Notes: generated by a model not told the origin, from the sequence alone. A stretch of DNA of 64,000 nt from an uncultured Bacteroidales bacterium (GCA_934693135.1 CAKUVA010000001.1:84626-148625), one strand, 5' to 3'. Shown: positions 33,039 through 43,771, numbered from the stretch's first letter. Program-made: numbers and translations.

Positions 33039-34451
33039 ATGAGACTTATACCACTTTATACTTGGACTAGAGGTGTCCGGAATTTTGATCATCGAAGAAA
33101 GATGTTTTCTAAGCAGCCATGGGCGCAGGGCGTCATACTTCTTGCATGCGTTATAGTTGCCATGTTGCTTGCGAACCTACCATTTACTAAGGAAGCGTAT
33201 CATGAAATTCTTGAGACGAATATCTCATTGTTTTTGAAATCTCCGTCAGGAGAAGGCATTATGTTTCCGCATGGGATGACGGTGGAGAGCTTCATCAATG
33301 ATATATTGATGACAGTTTTCTTTTTCGTTGTCGGACTCGAGATACGCCGTGAAGTAAAGCATGGTGAACTTTCTAGCATCAAGAAGGCATCAATGCCTAT
33401 CATTGCAGCAGTTGGTGGAGTCATTGCTCCAGCACTCATATTCGTATGCGTAAATCATGGTACTTCTGCAGCATCAGGATGGGGAATACCTACTGCAACA
33501 GATATCGCTTTTGCAGTTGGTATATTGTCGATACTCGGTGATAGGGTTCCGATATCGCTTAAAGTGTTTCTAACAGCATTAGCTATTGCTGATGACTTGA
33601 TAGCAATACTTGTGGTGGCATTGTTCTATGGTGGGGCGATCAATTTTAGCTTGCTTGGCATTGCTGCTCTGTTGGTTGTGTTCGTGTTGGTCATGAATAA
33701 ACTCGGGGAAAAACAGGGATGGTTCTATTTAGTCGCCGGAATTATAATATGGAGCTTGTTCTATTATGCTGGCATTCACTCTACGATGTCTGGAGTAGTG
33801 ATGGCATTCTTGGTCCCAATGAATCCTCGTTTCCACAAGGCGTATTTTAATCGTAAGAAAACGCAGTATCTCAGGAGGATAGAAGAATATTCTTCAATAG
33901 AGTCGTCATCTGGAGAATTTCCTAACGGACCTCAGAGACATTGTCTTCGCCGGCTGGCAGCAGTGTCTATGGATTCTATGGGAATGAGTTGGCATCTCGA
34001 ACATGTGCTTGAACCATGGGTTAATTTCCTAATAATGCCTGTCTTTGCTTTGGCTAATGCGGGAGTGGAGATTTCTGATATTTCGTATTTTAATGTGTTT
34101 AGTTTTGATAGCGTGACTGGCAGCGTTGGAATGGGAATATTTCTTGGACTTCTTGTTGGTAAGCCTTTAGGAATAACTATTGCAAGCTGGTTGGCCGTAC
34201 GCCTGCATGCTGGAGAAATGCCTGCAAATGCTTCATGGAAGATGCTTGCTGCAGTTGCATGCCTTGGTGGTATAGGCTTCACTATGTCGATATTTGTAGA
34301 TACACTTTCTTTCTCGGATCAGGTGCCTGAGATTATGACTAAGCTTAGAGATATGGGTAAAGTCGCAGTTCTGATGGGGTCTCTCTGTGCAGGAGTTTTG
34401 GGAAGTTTGTTGATTATAATATTTGACAAAAAGAATGATTCCGTTTCTTAA
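33039..34451 (+). CDS. nhaA: Na+/H+ antiporter NhaA
   Basis: A 470-residue membrane antiporter with about 12 helices. ILMTVFFFVVGLEIRREVKHGEL, IPTATDIAFAVGILSILGDRVP, and the ion-binding Asp pair in LAIADDLIAI. Longer than E. coli NhaA because of an inserted hydrophilic loop around residues 270-310 (KKTQYLRRIEEYSSIESSSGE), common in Bacteroidetes. The N-terminal 21 residues may not be translated, since an ATG at 33102 (MFSKQPWAQG) gives a normal leader after the -7 box. The end overlaps the AddB-like gene. Confidence 0.93.
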   Translation: MRLIPLYTWTRGVRNFDHRRKMFSKQPWAQGVILLACVIVAMLLANLPFTKEAYHEILETNISLFLKSPSGEGIMFPHGMTVESFINDILMTVFFFVVGLEIRREVKHGELSSIKKASMPIIAAVGGVIAPALIFVCVNHGTSAASGWGIPTATDIAFAVGILSILGDRVPISLKVFLTALAIADDLIAILVVALFYGGAINFSLLGIAALLVVFVLVMNKLGEKQGWFYLVAGIIIWSLFYYAGIHSTMSGVVMAFLVPMNPRFHKAYFNRKKTQYLRRIEEYSSIESSSGEFPNGPQRHCLRRLAAVSMDSMGMSWHLEHVLEPWVNFLIMPVFALANAGVEISDISYFNVFSFDSVTGSVGMGIFLGLLVGKPLGITIASWLAVRLHAGEMPANASWKMLAAVACLGGIGFTMSIFVDTLSFSDQVPEIMTKLRDMGKVAVLMGSLCAGVLGSLLIIIFDKKNDSVS

Positions 34452-37407
34452 GCAAGTCGCTGACCATTATTATGCGGAGGGAAAACTTGACAAGCTTTGC
34501 ATGATTTTCCCAAACAGAAGATCGATGGTCTTTTTCGGTAAGTGGTTGGCTGATGCCGTCAAGAATGATGTGCATGCTGTTCCGGTCCATGCTCCGGAAA
34601 TGCTGACGATGAACGATTTTTTCTACAAAGTCAGTGGCGCATCGGCGACAGACCGCATAAGTCTGCTATTGGAACTTTATAGTTGTTATAAGGCATTGAA
34701 CAAGAATGCCGAGTCACTCGATGATTTTATTTTTTGGGGAGATATTATCCTCGGAGATTTCGATGATACTGATAAGTATTTGGCTGATCCTGAGAGACTT
34801 TTCACTAATATTGCCGATTTTAAGGAAATTCAAGATACATATAGCTATCTCACAGAAGAACAGGCCATCGCGATTCGACGTTTCGTGGAACATTTTAGAA
34901 AAGGTGGCAAACTTACGGTGAACCTTGATGCTGACAATCCGAATGTGAAAGAGCGTTTTCTGAAAATATGGAATTTACTTTATCCTCTATATTGTAACTT
35001 CAACGTAGCCCTTCGTTCTGGCAATATGGCTTATGAGGGAATGGTGTACAGAAGTTTTGTTAAACGTCTAAGGTCAGAGAGCGCGATTGATATTCTGAGA
35101 AATGCATTTCCGAGAGTTGAAAAGTTTGTATTTGTAGGACTCAATGCGTTGAATGAATGTGAAAAGACAGTATTGAGAAAACTGCATGATGCAGGTGTTG
35201 CTGAATTTTGCTGGGATTGGTCGTCTGCAATGATACGTGACCCACAGAATAGAGCATCTATGTTCATGTCTGAAAATGTTAAGGAATTTCCACAGGCATT
35301 TAAGATAGATTCTATCGAAGTATTGCCAAGCCCGAAAATACATATCCTCAGCATACCATCATCTGTTGGGCAGACTAAACAGATTCCTGATATCCTGAAA
35401 AGCATTGCATCAGAAAAATCAGGTGGAGACTTGTCCGAAGTAGGTAGATTGGATTCTAAAGGAACTGATACTGCTATAGTTTTACCTGACGAGAACTTGT
35501 TGATACCTCTGCTGAACACGATTCCTGAAGAAATATCTTCTGTTAATGTTACTATGGGATATCCGATGTTAGGGAGTGGTGTATATAGTCTTATGAGTGA
35601 TATCTCATCATTGCAACTTCATATTCGTAAGCGTCAGGACGGTTGGTATTTCTATCATAAACAGGTGTGGGCTATATTGTCGTCAGGCATTGTTCGTTCC
35701 ATTATGGATGACAGTGGCAAGGAATTGTCTGCCAAGATAAAGAACGAGTCTAAATATTATATACCGCAAAGTGATTTTGCTGGGCATTGGTTGACAGAAC
35801 TTATTTTTAGACCTGTCGTAGAGCAGGCTAAGACCCCTTCTGCGACTCAAGTGAAGAATATTTGTGACTATCAGTTGGAGGTGCTACGGATAATCGGAGC
35901 GAAGATTTCTTCTCTTGCATCCATGAGGCTTGAAGTACATTTCGCGAAGCAGTATTATCTTGCTGTTAATAGATTGAAAGATATTGATTTGGAAGTTCTT
36001 CCTATGACGTATGTTCGTCTGTTACAACAGCTTATAGGGGGAGTGTCGGTGCCGTTCAAAGGGGAGCCACTCAAAGGGTTGCAGATTATGGGACCATTGG
36101 AAACTCGCTCTCTGGATTTTACCAATATTATCATCACGTCATGCAATGAAGGCGTATTTCCACGCAGGAGTGTAAGCTCTTCATTCATTCCTCCAGAGTT
36201 GAGGAAAGGATTTGGACTTCCGACTTATGAGAATCAAGATGCTGTTTGGGCATATTATTTCTATAGGATGATTCAACGTGCAGAGAATGTGTGGCTTATG
36301 TATGATTCGAGGACGGAGGGGCTGCATTCTGGTGAAGAAAGTCGTTATATAAAACAATTGGAATATCAGTACAAGTATCCGCAATTATATAGAAATGCTG
36401 TCAGATATAGAATTGATATTCCCGAAAATAATAAGGTCATCGAGAAGACAACTGAAGATTTGGAAGTGATTCGTTCTATGAGGTATTCCGCGTCTTCTCT
36501 CAAGAATTATCTTGTATGCCCTGCGAAATTTTATTACTCGTCAATCAAGAAACTGCGTCAGGAAGACGAGGTGTCTGAGTCACTTGACGGAGCTATGCTC
36601 GGAAGTGTCTTCCATGATACGATGTATGCGCTATATAAAGGAGGTGAGGCTCTTGCTCCTGAATTTGATATGAGCAGGGAGAATGTTGAGTCCAATGTTA
36701 AAGCTCCTTTGGAGGAAATTACAGAGGAATATATAAGCGAATTACTCTCGGATAAGGACAAGATAATAAGACCGAAAGTAAGGGCATTGATAAAGAAACA
36801 ACTTAATTCTGTAGATGTGTCAGGAAGGAATCTTGTGTTAGAAGATATCATCAACCAATATGTCGAACAAACATTGAATTGCGATTTGAAGCTGATGGCC
36901 GGTAAAGGCGTGCACAAATTCAAAATTCTTGGGTTGGAAAGACTTGGAGATTGGAACTTTGATGGATTCAAGTTTTTCGGATATATTGACAGGATGGATA
37001 GTTTTGAGTCTGGAAAAGTTCGAATTGTAGACTACAAGACGGGAATTGTGGCTGACACTGATGTGAGTGTTAATGCGAATAATGCCTCTGAATTTGCAGA
37101 GAAACTTTTCAAGGAGGATGCGGATGCGAAAGATAGACCTGTGATAGCACTTCAACTTTTTCTGTATGAGATGTTTGCGAAAAAGATGGTTCCTGATTCG
37201 GAAATCGAAAAAGTCGTGTATCCTATACCTAAGCTTTTCTCTTATGACATATTGTCTTCAGATGAATGTAAAGAGTTCAATGAGAAAGTCGAAAATGGAT
37301 TGCATGGCATATTTGAGGAACTTGTTAATCCGGATATTGGATTCAGGCATACACAGATTGTGGGCAATTGCAGTAACTGTGATTTTAGAAAGATTTGCGG
37401 ACGTTAG
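34435..37407 (+). CDS. AddB-like PD-(D/E)XK nuclease/helicase-like subunit
   Basis: A 990-residue protein. Its N terminus (KLCMIFPNRRSMVFFGKWL) resembles the degenerate helicase half of AddB/RexB-type subunits. The C-terminal nuclease domain has YSASSLKNYLVCPAKFYYSS, LGSVFHDTMYAL and GYIDRMD...VRIVDYKTG (the Asp/Lys catalytic core). A closing CSNCDFRKICGR, together with the upstream Cys in VCPAKF, fits an AddB-type 4Fe-4S clasp. Start at ATG 34435, overlapping nhaA by 17 bp; an in-frame TTG at 34423 is less likely. Partner of the next gene in double-strand-break resection. Confidence 0.85.
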   Translation: MIPFLKQVADHYYAEGKLDKLCMIFPNRRSMVFFGKWLADAVKNDVHAVPVHAPEMLTMNDFFYKVSGASATDRISLLLELYSCYKALNKNAESLDDFIFWGDIILGDFDDTDKYLADPERLFTNIADFKEIQDTYSYLTEEQAIAIRRFVEHFRKGGKLTVNLDADNPNVKERFLKIWNLLYPLYCNFNVALRSGNMAYEGMVYRSFVKRLRSESAIDILRNAFPRVEKFVFVGLNALNECEKTVLRKLHDAGVAEFCWDWSSAMIRDPQNRASMFMSENVKEFPQAFKIDSIEVLPSPKIHILSIPSSVGQTKQIPDILKSIASEKSGGDLSEVGRLDSKGTDTAIVLPDENLLIPLLNTIPEEISSVNVTMGYPMLGSGVYSLMSDISSLQLHIRKRQDGWYFYHKQVWAILSSGIVRSIMDDSGKELSAKIKNESKYYIPQSDFAGHWLTELIFRPVVEQAKTPSATQVKNICDYQLEVLRIIGAKISSLASMRLEVHFAKQYYLAVNRLKDIDLEVLPMTYVRLLQQLIGGVSVPFKGEPLKGLQIMGPLETRSLDFTNIIITSCNEGVFPRRSVSSSFIPPELRKGFGLPTYENQDAVWAYYFYRMIQRAENVWLMYDSRTEGLHSGEESRYIKQLEYQYKYPQLYRNAVRYRIDIPENNKVIEKTTEDLEVIRSMRYSASSLKNYLVCPAKFYYSSIKKLRQEDEVSESLDGAMLGSVFHDTMYALYKGGEALAPEFDMSRENVESNVKAPLEEITEEYISELLSDKDKIIRPKVRALIKKQLNSVDVSGRNLVLEDIINQYVEQTLNCDLKLMAGKGVHKFKILGLERLGDWNFDGFKFFGYIDRMDSFESGKVRIVDYKTGIVADTDVSVNANNASEFAEKLFKEDADAKDRPVIALQLFLYEMFAKKMVPDSEIEKVVYPIPKLFSYDILSSDECKEFNEKVENGLHGIFEELVNPDIGFRHTQIVGNCSNCDFRKICGR

Positions 37408-37415
37408 AAAGGAGG
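37408..37415 (+). promoter_or_regulatory. Shine-Dalgarno of the AddA-like gene
   Basis: AAAGGAGG, 4 bp before ATG 37420. Fixes this start. Confidence 0.5.
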
Positions 37416-37419
37416 CTAT

Positions 37420-40400
37420 ATGATCGAGATTTTGAAAGCATCGGCCGGCTCTGGAAAGACATTTAGTCTTGCCAAGGAATATATAAGTCTGCTTGTTTGC
37501 AGTGATGATCCATATAAATATAGACATATTCTTGCCGTGACATTTACGAATAAAGCCACGGATGAGATGAAACAGAGGATTCTCAAGGAACTGGATATAC
37601 TGGCATCTATTCCTGAAAAATCATTGTATATAAATGACTTTAAGAGTCTTACTGGTAAATCAACGTCGGTTATTTCGACAATGGCTCGTAAGATTCTATG
37701 CAATATTTTGAATGATTATGGTGCATTCTCGGTTAGTACCATTGATACGTTCTTCCAGCGTGCATTGAAGGCATTTTCAAGAGAAATAGGACAATTCTCA
37801 TCATATCAAGTGGAATTAGACAAAAATTCTCTTGTGACTGAAAGTGTCGATAGGTTGCTTGATGCATTGACCGAGGACAATAGCGGTCTGATAAGTTGGT
37901 TGACGGATAGTGTGAAAGAACAGCTTATAGCTGCAGGAAAATTCTCGTTAGAGAGGAGTCTCTATGAAATGGCGATTGCTCTTCGTAGCGAAGAACATAG
38001 AGAGGCTGTTGAAAGATTGCATGCTGATTCTATGAAGATGTATTCGAAAGAGAATCTGTCTGCTTTGAAAAAAAAGTGTAATTCGATCATTAGAAATTAT
38101 TCTGATGATGTGAAAGCAAAGGCTGATGAAATTCTGAAAATTCTGGAATCACTCAATATTGGGACGACTATGTTTAGTGGGGGAAGTAGAAGTTTCATGA
38201 ATCAGTTGTATAAATATTCTGAGCTTAAAGGACGAGAAATAATCAAACAGCCGACAAAGACTTTCATGGAGAATGCTATTGATTCCCAAAAATGGTTCTC
38301 ACGGCAGAATTCGGAAAAATTTCTAACGTTGACTGAAGGCGCTCTTGAGGGTCCTTTGGCTGAATTCTGCGATATGTTTGCTGATAGATATGAGGTATAC
38401 AGGACTGCTTCTATTCTGCTTGGGCAGATATATTCTCTTGGTTTGACTAGAGAGATGGATGAGTCATTTAATACTCTCATGAAGGGAAAAAATGTCTTAT
38501 GCCTGGATGATTCCAATGCTATATTGAAAGGCATTATAGATGGGAGTGATACCCCATTTATATATGAGAAAATAGGCGTGCGGTATGATAATTTTCTTCT
38601 TGACGAGTTCCAAGATACCTCTTGCATACAATGGGATAACTTTCGTCCATTGCTAATGGATAGTGTTGCATCTGGAAACTTGAACCTCATCGTCGGTGAT
38701 GTGAAGCAGAGTATTTACAGGTGGCGTAATTCTGACTGGAATTTGCTTAATACCAAGTTGGAAGAAGATTTTCCGCTTTCGAAAGTCCGTATTCTTGATT
38801 CTAATTGGCGGAGTTTGCCTGAAATAGTTTCGTTCAATAATAAATTCTATAAATATGCCTCCTCCTGTTTATCAGAAATAACAGGGGTTGGTATCATATC
38901 GGACATATATGCTGATGTTTGCCAAGCTTCTATGGCCTCAGACGGAGATGCTGTGGGAAATGTGGATGTGATTTTCTGTCGAGGAATGGCTGGCGAAGAT
39001 TTACAGATGAATATGTTATTGAAAGAAATTTCCAGACTTCAGGATTCTGGAGCGAAGCCTTCTGATATCGGCATCCTTGTCAGAACCAATACAATCGGAG
39101 CAAATGTGGCTTCTGCATTATTACAGGAAGGTATTCCGGTTATCTCAGATGACTCTTTGACTGTGAAATCATCTCCAGCTGTAAGGCGTCTTGTGTCACT
39201 TTTGTCTTATGCAAACAATCCTGATGATGGTCTGAATACATATTTGGCAGGATTTCTTGGCATTGAACCTCCGGAAGAATATAATTCTCTAACAGATCTA
39301 TGCGAGTTTTTTGTTAGAGGAATGAAATCAGGCAGCGATATAAGTCTTGAAGGAGAGGTTCCATATATCCAGGCTTTTATGGATGTAGTGCAGGACTGGA
39401 CAAAAATATATGGCAATTCACTTCCTGAATTTCTTGCTTATTGGGATACTGTGGATCCTAAGATTAGTTCGCCTGATGATGCGGATGCTGTGCGTGTTAT
39501 GACAATACATAAATCCAAAGGATTGGCATTCCCATATGTAATATTCCCATATTCCGACAATGTGAACCTGTTCAAGCCAAGCGAACATTGGTGTCATCCA
39601 TGTGTGGAAGGTACGGAACTTGAGTCGGTAGCAGATGGCGTATATCGTGTAAACCTTTCATCTGATATGGAGAATACTTTATTCTCAAAAGATTACATGG
39701 ATGAGAAGTATATGCAATACGTGGATGCTCTCAATACATATTATGTCGCTACTACGAGAGCGCAGAAAGGGATGACGATAATTTCTCCAATGCCTTCAGA
39801 CAATTGGATGAAAAACATGTCCAAGGAGGGTGGCGTAAAGTCATTTTCGAATATGTCACAGTTGTTATTCTGGTACATCCATGACAGGTCCTCTGATTGC
39901 GAAATGAAGGCTGTGGCAGATGGCTCCGAAAATCATGAAAATAATGGATGTGAACATTTTAGGATTGGTGTGCCATATAGGTTCAAGTCGACGGAACACC
40001 ATTCAGAAGGTGTTGCAGTTACAGATTATTCATCTATGGATCTGAATGGACGTTTGGAGTTTAGTACTGAGGCTTCTGACTTCTTTTCTGAAGATGGTCC
40101 TGTAGGATTGAAAGCATCTGAAAGATTGAAAGGAATAGTCCTGCATGACATATTGTCTGATGTCGTGCTTCCAAGTGATCTTGAGAAAGCAGTCGACGCT
40201 GCTTATGAGGATGGAAGACTGGATGCTAATGAGAAAAAAATTGCTATGGATCTGCTTTCGTTGAGAATATCTTCTGCGGTGGAAAGAGGATGGTTTCCGG
40301 ATGATCCGAAGGCTGTGATCAATGAAGCTTCTCTGATAGATGTTGATGGTAATGTCTATAGGCCCGATCGCGTGGTTATATTAGATGGGAAGGTGACGAT

Positions 40401-40587
40401 AATAGATTATAAGTTTGGACATCAGGAAAAGAAATATTATAATCAGGTTCGCAAATATGCTATGTTATATCATGATATGGGGTATGAAGATGTATCTGCA
40501 GTACTTTGGTTCGTACATGATGACAAAGTCATTATTGCGGCTTCTGAAAGTAATGAAAAATTATCTATATTTGTGACAGAAAACTGA
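37420..40587 (+). CDS. AddA-like UvrD-family helicase-nuclease
   Basis: A 1055-residue SF1 helicase. Walker A ASAGSGKT (7-14), LAVTFTNKATDEMKQRIL, LLDEFQDTSCIQWDNFRPLL (motif II), GDVKQSIYRWRNSD (motif III), MTIHKSKGLAFPYVIFP (motif V), YYVATTRAQKGM (motif VI). The C-terminal PD-(D/E)XK nuclease core ends in RPDRVVILDGKVTIIDYKFG. Together with the preceding AddB-like protein it should form an AddAB/RecBCD-type end-resection complex. 12 bp after the addB-like stop. Confidence 0.9.
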   Translation: MIEILKASAGSGKTFSLAKEYISLLVCSDDPYKYRHILAVTFTNKATDEMKQRILKELDILASIPEKSLYINDFKSLTGKSTSVISTMARKILCNILNDYGAFSVSTIDTFFQRALKAFSREIGQFSSYQVELDKNSLVTESVDRLLDALTEDNSGLISWLTDSVKEQLIAAGKFSLERSLYEMAIALRSEEHREAVERLHADSMKMYSKENLSALKKKCNSIIRNYSDDVKAKADEILKILESLNIGTTMFSGGSRSFMNQLYKYSELKGREIIKQPTKTFMENAIDSQKWFSRQNSEKFLTLTEGALEGPLAEFCDMFADRYEVYRTASILLGQIYSLGLTREMDESFNTLMKGKNVLCLDDSNAILKGIIDGSDTPFIYEKIGVRYDNFLLDEFQDTSCIQWDNFRPLLMDSVASGNLNLIVGDVKQSIYRWRNSDWNLLNTKLEEDFPLSKVRILDSNWRSLPEIVSFNNKFYKYASSCLSEITGVGIISDIYADVCQASMASDGDAVGNVDVIFCRGMAGEDLQMNMLLKEISRLQDSGAKPSDIGILVRTNTIGANVASALLQEGIPVISDDSLTVKSSPAVRRLVSLLSYANNPDDGLNTYLAGFLGIEPPEEYNSLTDLCEFFVRGMKSGSDISLEGEVPYIQAFMDVVQDWTKIYGNSLPEFLAYWDTVDPKISSPDDADAVRVMTIHKSKGLAFPYVIFPYSDNVNLFKPSEHWCHPCVEGTELESVADGVYRVNLSSDMENTLFSKDYMDEKYMQYVDALNTYYVATTRAQKGMTIISPMPSDNWMKNMSKEGGVKSFSNMSQLLFWYIHDRSSDCEMKAVADGSENHENNGCEHFRIGVPYRFKSTEHHSEGVAVTDYSSMDLNGRLEFSTEASDFFSEDGPVGLKASERLKGIVLHDILSDVVLPSDLEKAVDAAYEDGRLDANEKKIAMDLLSLRISSAVERGWFPDDPKAVINEASLIDVDGNVYRPDRVVILDGKVTIIDYKFGHQEKKYYNQVRKYAMLYHDMGYEDVSAVLWFVHDDKVIIAASESNEKLSIFVTEN

Positions 40588-40592
40588 CAATC

Positions 40593-41282
40593 ATGATTGA
40601 CAAATATTACGAAGAAAATCCTATCGTGCTGGATTACAATACTGAGCGCGAAAAGTTAACTATGCCTGAGTATGGACGTAATGTCCTCAAAATGGTCGAA
40701 GAAGTTAAGTCCATAAGTGACCGAAACAAGAGGACAGAACAAGCTAAAGCCGTAGTTAGAGTCATGGAGTTGCTTAATCCACAGGTGCACATGGAGGAGA
40801 ACTGGGAGCATAAGTTGTGGGATCATCTCTTTATCATGGCGGACTACGATTTGGATGTAGATGCTCCATATCCTGTTCCTAAGCCGGAGCAGAGACGTAC
40901 CAGACCTCAGGTTATTCCAATAAAAAAGAAGCCAATACGTGCCACTCATTATGGCCGTAATATCGAAAGTATCATAGATTTGATTGCTTCTGAACCTGAT
41001 GGACAACAGAAGACTGCCATGATTCGTTCTCTTGCAATGTATATGAGGCAGCAGTACCTTATTTGGAATAAGGACAGCGTGGCTGACGAAACTATTTTTG
41101 CTGACATAGAAAAGTTGTCGGATTTTAGAATACGAGTTCCGGAGGGATTGACATTGTCCAGAATTTCGTCTGATACCAATTTTTCAAGGCCAGGAATGAA
41201 TATGGATTTTGCTCTTGGTCGAAAACCGAATAACGGTGGTCAGAGGAGAATGTACGGCAGAAAAGGGAATCAGAAACGATAA
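40593..41282 (+). CDS. DUF4290 family protein
   Basis: A 229-residue soluble protein, a Bacteroidetes-specific family. The start LDYNTEREKLTMPEYGRNVLKMVE and repeated YGR(N) motif (second ATHYGRNIESIID) are diagnostic. The C-terminal 40 residues are Gly/Asn/Arg-rich and basic (RKPNNGGQRRMYGRKGNQKR), suggesting nucleic-acid contact. Function unknown. Sits 5 bp after the AddA-like gene and 5 bp before ftsK, so it is part of a DNA-maintenance transcript. Confidence 0.88.
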   Translation: MIDKYYEENPIVLDYNTEREKLTMPEYGRNVLKMVEEVKSISDRNKRTEQAKAVVRVMELLNPQVHMEENWEHKLWDHLFIMADYDLDVDAPYPVPKPEQRRTRPQVIPIKKKPIRATHYGRNIESIIDLIASEPDGQQKTAMIRSLAMYMRQQYLIWNKDSVADETIFADIEKLSDFRIRVPEGLTLSRISSDTNFSRPGMNMDFALGRKPNNGGQRRMYGRKGNQKR

Positions 41283-41287
41283 GTGAA

Positions 41288-43771
41288 ATGTCTGGAGTTT
41301 TCGCGAAGTTAAGAAATTATATGGACGAACGGGGGACTACAGTCCGCAGATTCATTGGACTGGCAGTCTCCGTTCTGACAGTGCTTGTACTGATAGGATG
41401 TATTTCTTATCTGTTTACATGGAAGCAGGATCAGAGTCTTCTGGTTGCCAGTGAAGCTCTTGACTCCGTGGCAGAAGCATCCAATATGGGTGGAAAACTC
41501 GGATCTCGTCTTTCTGCGCTTCTTGTAGGAAAATGGTTCGGCTTAGGAGCTTTTGCCATAGCGTTTGCAATGGTTGTGCTTTCTGTTCGATTGGTGTTTG
41601 GGAAGCGTAATTTTGCTGTGGTAAAGACCATAGTTCTTTCTATTACAGGTGCAGTACTAATGTCATTTTTCTTGGCTTTCTTCTCACTGCGTTTAGGCAT
41701 GGAAAATACTCTTGGAGGAGGACTTGGCGGTGAGTGTGGTTCTGTGGCAGTAAAGTGGTGTGAAAGCATGATGGGAGCCATAATTACTTTCTTTGTGCTT
41801 TGCGTGCTTTTAATCGTATGGTTGTTCTTCAGCAGTCGCAAGTTCTCTGAATGGTTCTCTGCTGAAACTTCAGCGGCAGAAAAGGCTGGTGATACAGGGA
41901 GGGAAAATAAAATAGATATCGATATCCCGATGGAGAAAAAGAAAAAGCGTACATTTACGTTTCTCGGAAAGGATAATTCTGATGTGAAGAAAATAGAGAT
42001 TGATGAACAGCCTGTCGCTCCTGAGACTCCTTTAGAAAAACCGATGCCTGCACAAGAAGTTCTGCATCCTGAAATTCCTGCTGCAAGACCTACTGCTGAT
42101 ACTGTTAAGGAGACAAGCATAGATGTTCCTGTTGTCCATGCCAAGGATGATGAAGTTAAGATTATTGAAGGTACGGAACTTACTACTGATGTTGACAAGG
42201 AACTTCCCCGTATCGACGTTAGGGGTGAGTTGGAAAATTATGATTTTCCTGGTTTGGACTTGCTAAGTGACTATACAGAGTCCATTCACAATGTACCACA
42301 GCAGGAGATAAAGCGAAATAATTACAAGATACGTGCAACACTTCAGACATATAAGATAGGCGTAGACAACGTTGAGGCTGTAGTCGGCCCTACTGTTACG
42401 CTTTATAAAGTATATCCTTCACAGGGTGTCAAGATAGCTTCCATACAGAACTTGCACAGAGAAATAGCTATGGCGTTGAATGCCAATGGAGTACGTATGG
42501 TCATGCTACCTGATTCTGTTGGCATTGAGGTTCCGAATGATATGCCGTCCACAGTCCCTCTGAAGGCACTCCTGAATAGTGATGCGTTTCGTGAAAGTAA
42601 AGCTGAACTGCCGATTGCTATGGGATATACAATTACTCAGAAGGTCAAAGTGTTTGACCTTGCTGATGCTCCCCATCTTCTCGTGGCCGGAGCTACCAAG
42701 CAAGGAAAATCTGTTGGCTTGAATGTTCTCATAGCATCATTGTTATATTCGAAGCATCCTTCAGAGCTCAAACTTGTGTTCATAGACCCTAAGATGGTGG
42801 AGTTTTCAGCTTATAACCAGCTTCTTCATCATTACCTTGCCGTTCTTCCTAATGCGGCGAGTGAAGAGGATGAAATGGCTAATGCTATTGTCAAGAAAGC
42901 TCCGCAGGCAGAGGCGATTCTGCGTTCTCTATGCATAGAGATGGATGAACGTTATGAACTTCTAAGTAAAGCTCTTGTCAGCAATATAAAGCTTTATAAT
43001 GACAAATATCGTGATCGTCATCTTCTTCCAACAGAAGGCCATAGATTCCTTCCTTATATAGTGACCATAATAGATGAGTATGCCGATCTTACAATGTCTA
43101 CGGGCGCAGGAAGTGAGGGAAAGAATGTCGCACGAAGTATAACAAATTCTATCATACGTCTTGCACAGAAAGGACGTGCTGCTGGCATTCATATTGTCTT
43201 GGCAACGCAACGCCCGTCTGTAGATATTATTACGGGAGCGATAAAGACTAACTTCCCGACACGAATTGCTTTTAGGGTTATTTCTCGTGTTGACTCCCAA
43301 ACTATTCTTGATTCTCCTGGAGCTGAGAAGCTAATCGGAAGGGGGGATATGCTCTATTATGCTGGTGTAGAGATGGAACGAGTTCAGTGTGCGTTCATCA
43401 GCAATAGTGAAATCATTGCTCTTACAAAACACATAGGTGGCCAGAAGGGATATAAGAAGAGTTACAATACACCTTATTATCTTCCAGCTCCAGATGAAAA
43501 CAAGGCAGAGGATGGTACGGCAATGCTTGATGCAAGAGATATGGATGAGCGATTCGAGGAGGCTGCAAGGATGGTTGTTACCTCACAGAGAGGCTCTACT
43601 TCTGATCTTCAGAGACGTCTCGGCATGGGTTATGCAAAAGCTGGTAGAGTGATGGATCAGCTGGAGTCTGCCGGTATCGTAGGACCGCAGGAAGGTTCCA
43701 AGCCTCGTCAGGTGCTTATATCAGACATGGATGAATTGGATGCTCTGCTGAAGTCCATCAAGCAGCAATAG
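41288..43771 (+). CDS. ftsK: FtsK/SpoIIIE DNA translocase
   Basis: An 827-residue septal DNA pump. Four N-terminal transmembrane helices (about 20-185), an acidic Pro/Glu linker (about 200-310), the alpha/beta motor with Walker A GATKQGKS (468-475) and Walker B TIIDEYADL, then ATQRPSVDIITGAIKTNFP. The gamma winged helix (QRGSTSDLQRRLGMGYAKAGRVMDQLE) recognises KOPS-like sites. It moves chromosome dimers through the septum and activates XerCD. Followed at once by the LolA-like gene, a recurrent Bacteroidales order. Confidence 0.96.
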   Translation: MSGVFAKLRNYMDERGTTVRRFIGLAVSVLTVLVLIGCISYLFTWKQDQSLLVASEALDSVAEASNMGGKLGSRLSALLVGKWFGLGAFAIAFAMVVLSVRLVFGKRNFAVVKTIVLSITGAVLMSFFLAFFSLRLGMENTLGGGLGGECGSVAVKWCESMMGAIITFFVLCVLLIVWLFFSSRKFSEWFSAETSAAEKAGDTGRENKIDIDIPMEKKKKRTFTFLGKDNSDVKKIEIDEQPVAPETPLEKPMPAQEVLHPEIPAARPTADTVKETSIDVPVVHAKDDEVKIIEGTELTTDVDKELPRIDVRGELENYDFPGLDLLSDYTESIHNVPQQEIKRNNYKIRATLQTYKIGVDNVEAVVGPTVTLYKVYPSQGVKIASIQNLHREIAMALNANGVRMVMLPDSVGIEVPNDMPSTVPLKALLNSDAFRESKAELPIAMGYTITQKVKVFDLADAPHLLVAGATKQGKSVGLNVLIASLLYSKHPSELKLVFIDPKMVEFSAYNQLLHHYLAVLPNAASEEDEMANAIVKKAPQAEAILRSLCIEMDERYELLSKALVSNIKLYNDKYRDRHLLPTEGHRFLPYIVTIIDEYADLTMSTGAGSEGKNVARSITNSIIRLAQKGRAAGIHIVLATQRPSVDIITGAIKTNFPTRIAFRVISRVDSQTILDSPGAEKLIGRGDMLYYAGVEMERVQCAFISNSEIIALTKHIGGQKGYKKSYNTPYYLPAPDENKAEDGTAMLDARDMDERFEEAARMVVTSQRGSTSDLQRRLGMGYAKAGRVMDQLESAGIVGPQEGSKPRQVLISDMDELDALLKSIKQQ

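Noticed and set aside
41431-42198. Minus-strand open frame of 255 codons inside ftsK
   Set aside because: Lies opposite the transmembrane and linker part of a clear ftsK; low-complexity Ser/Thr content only.
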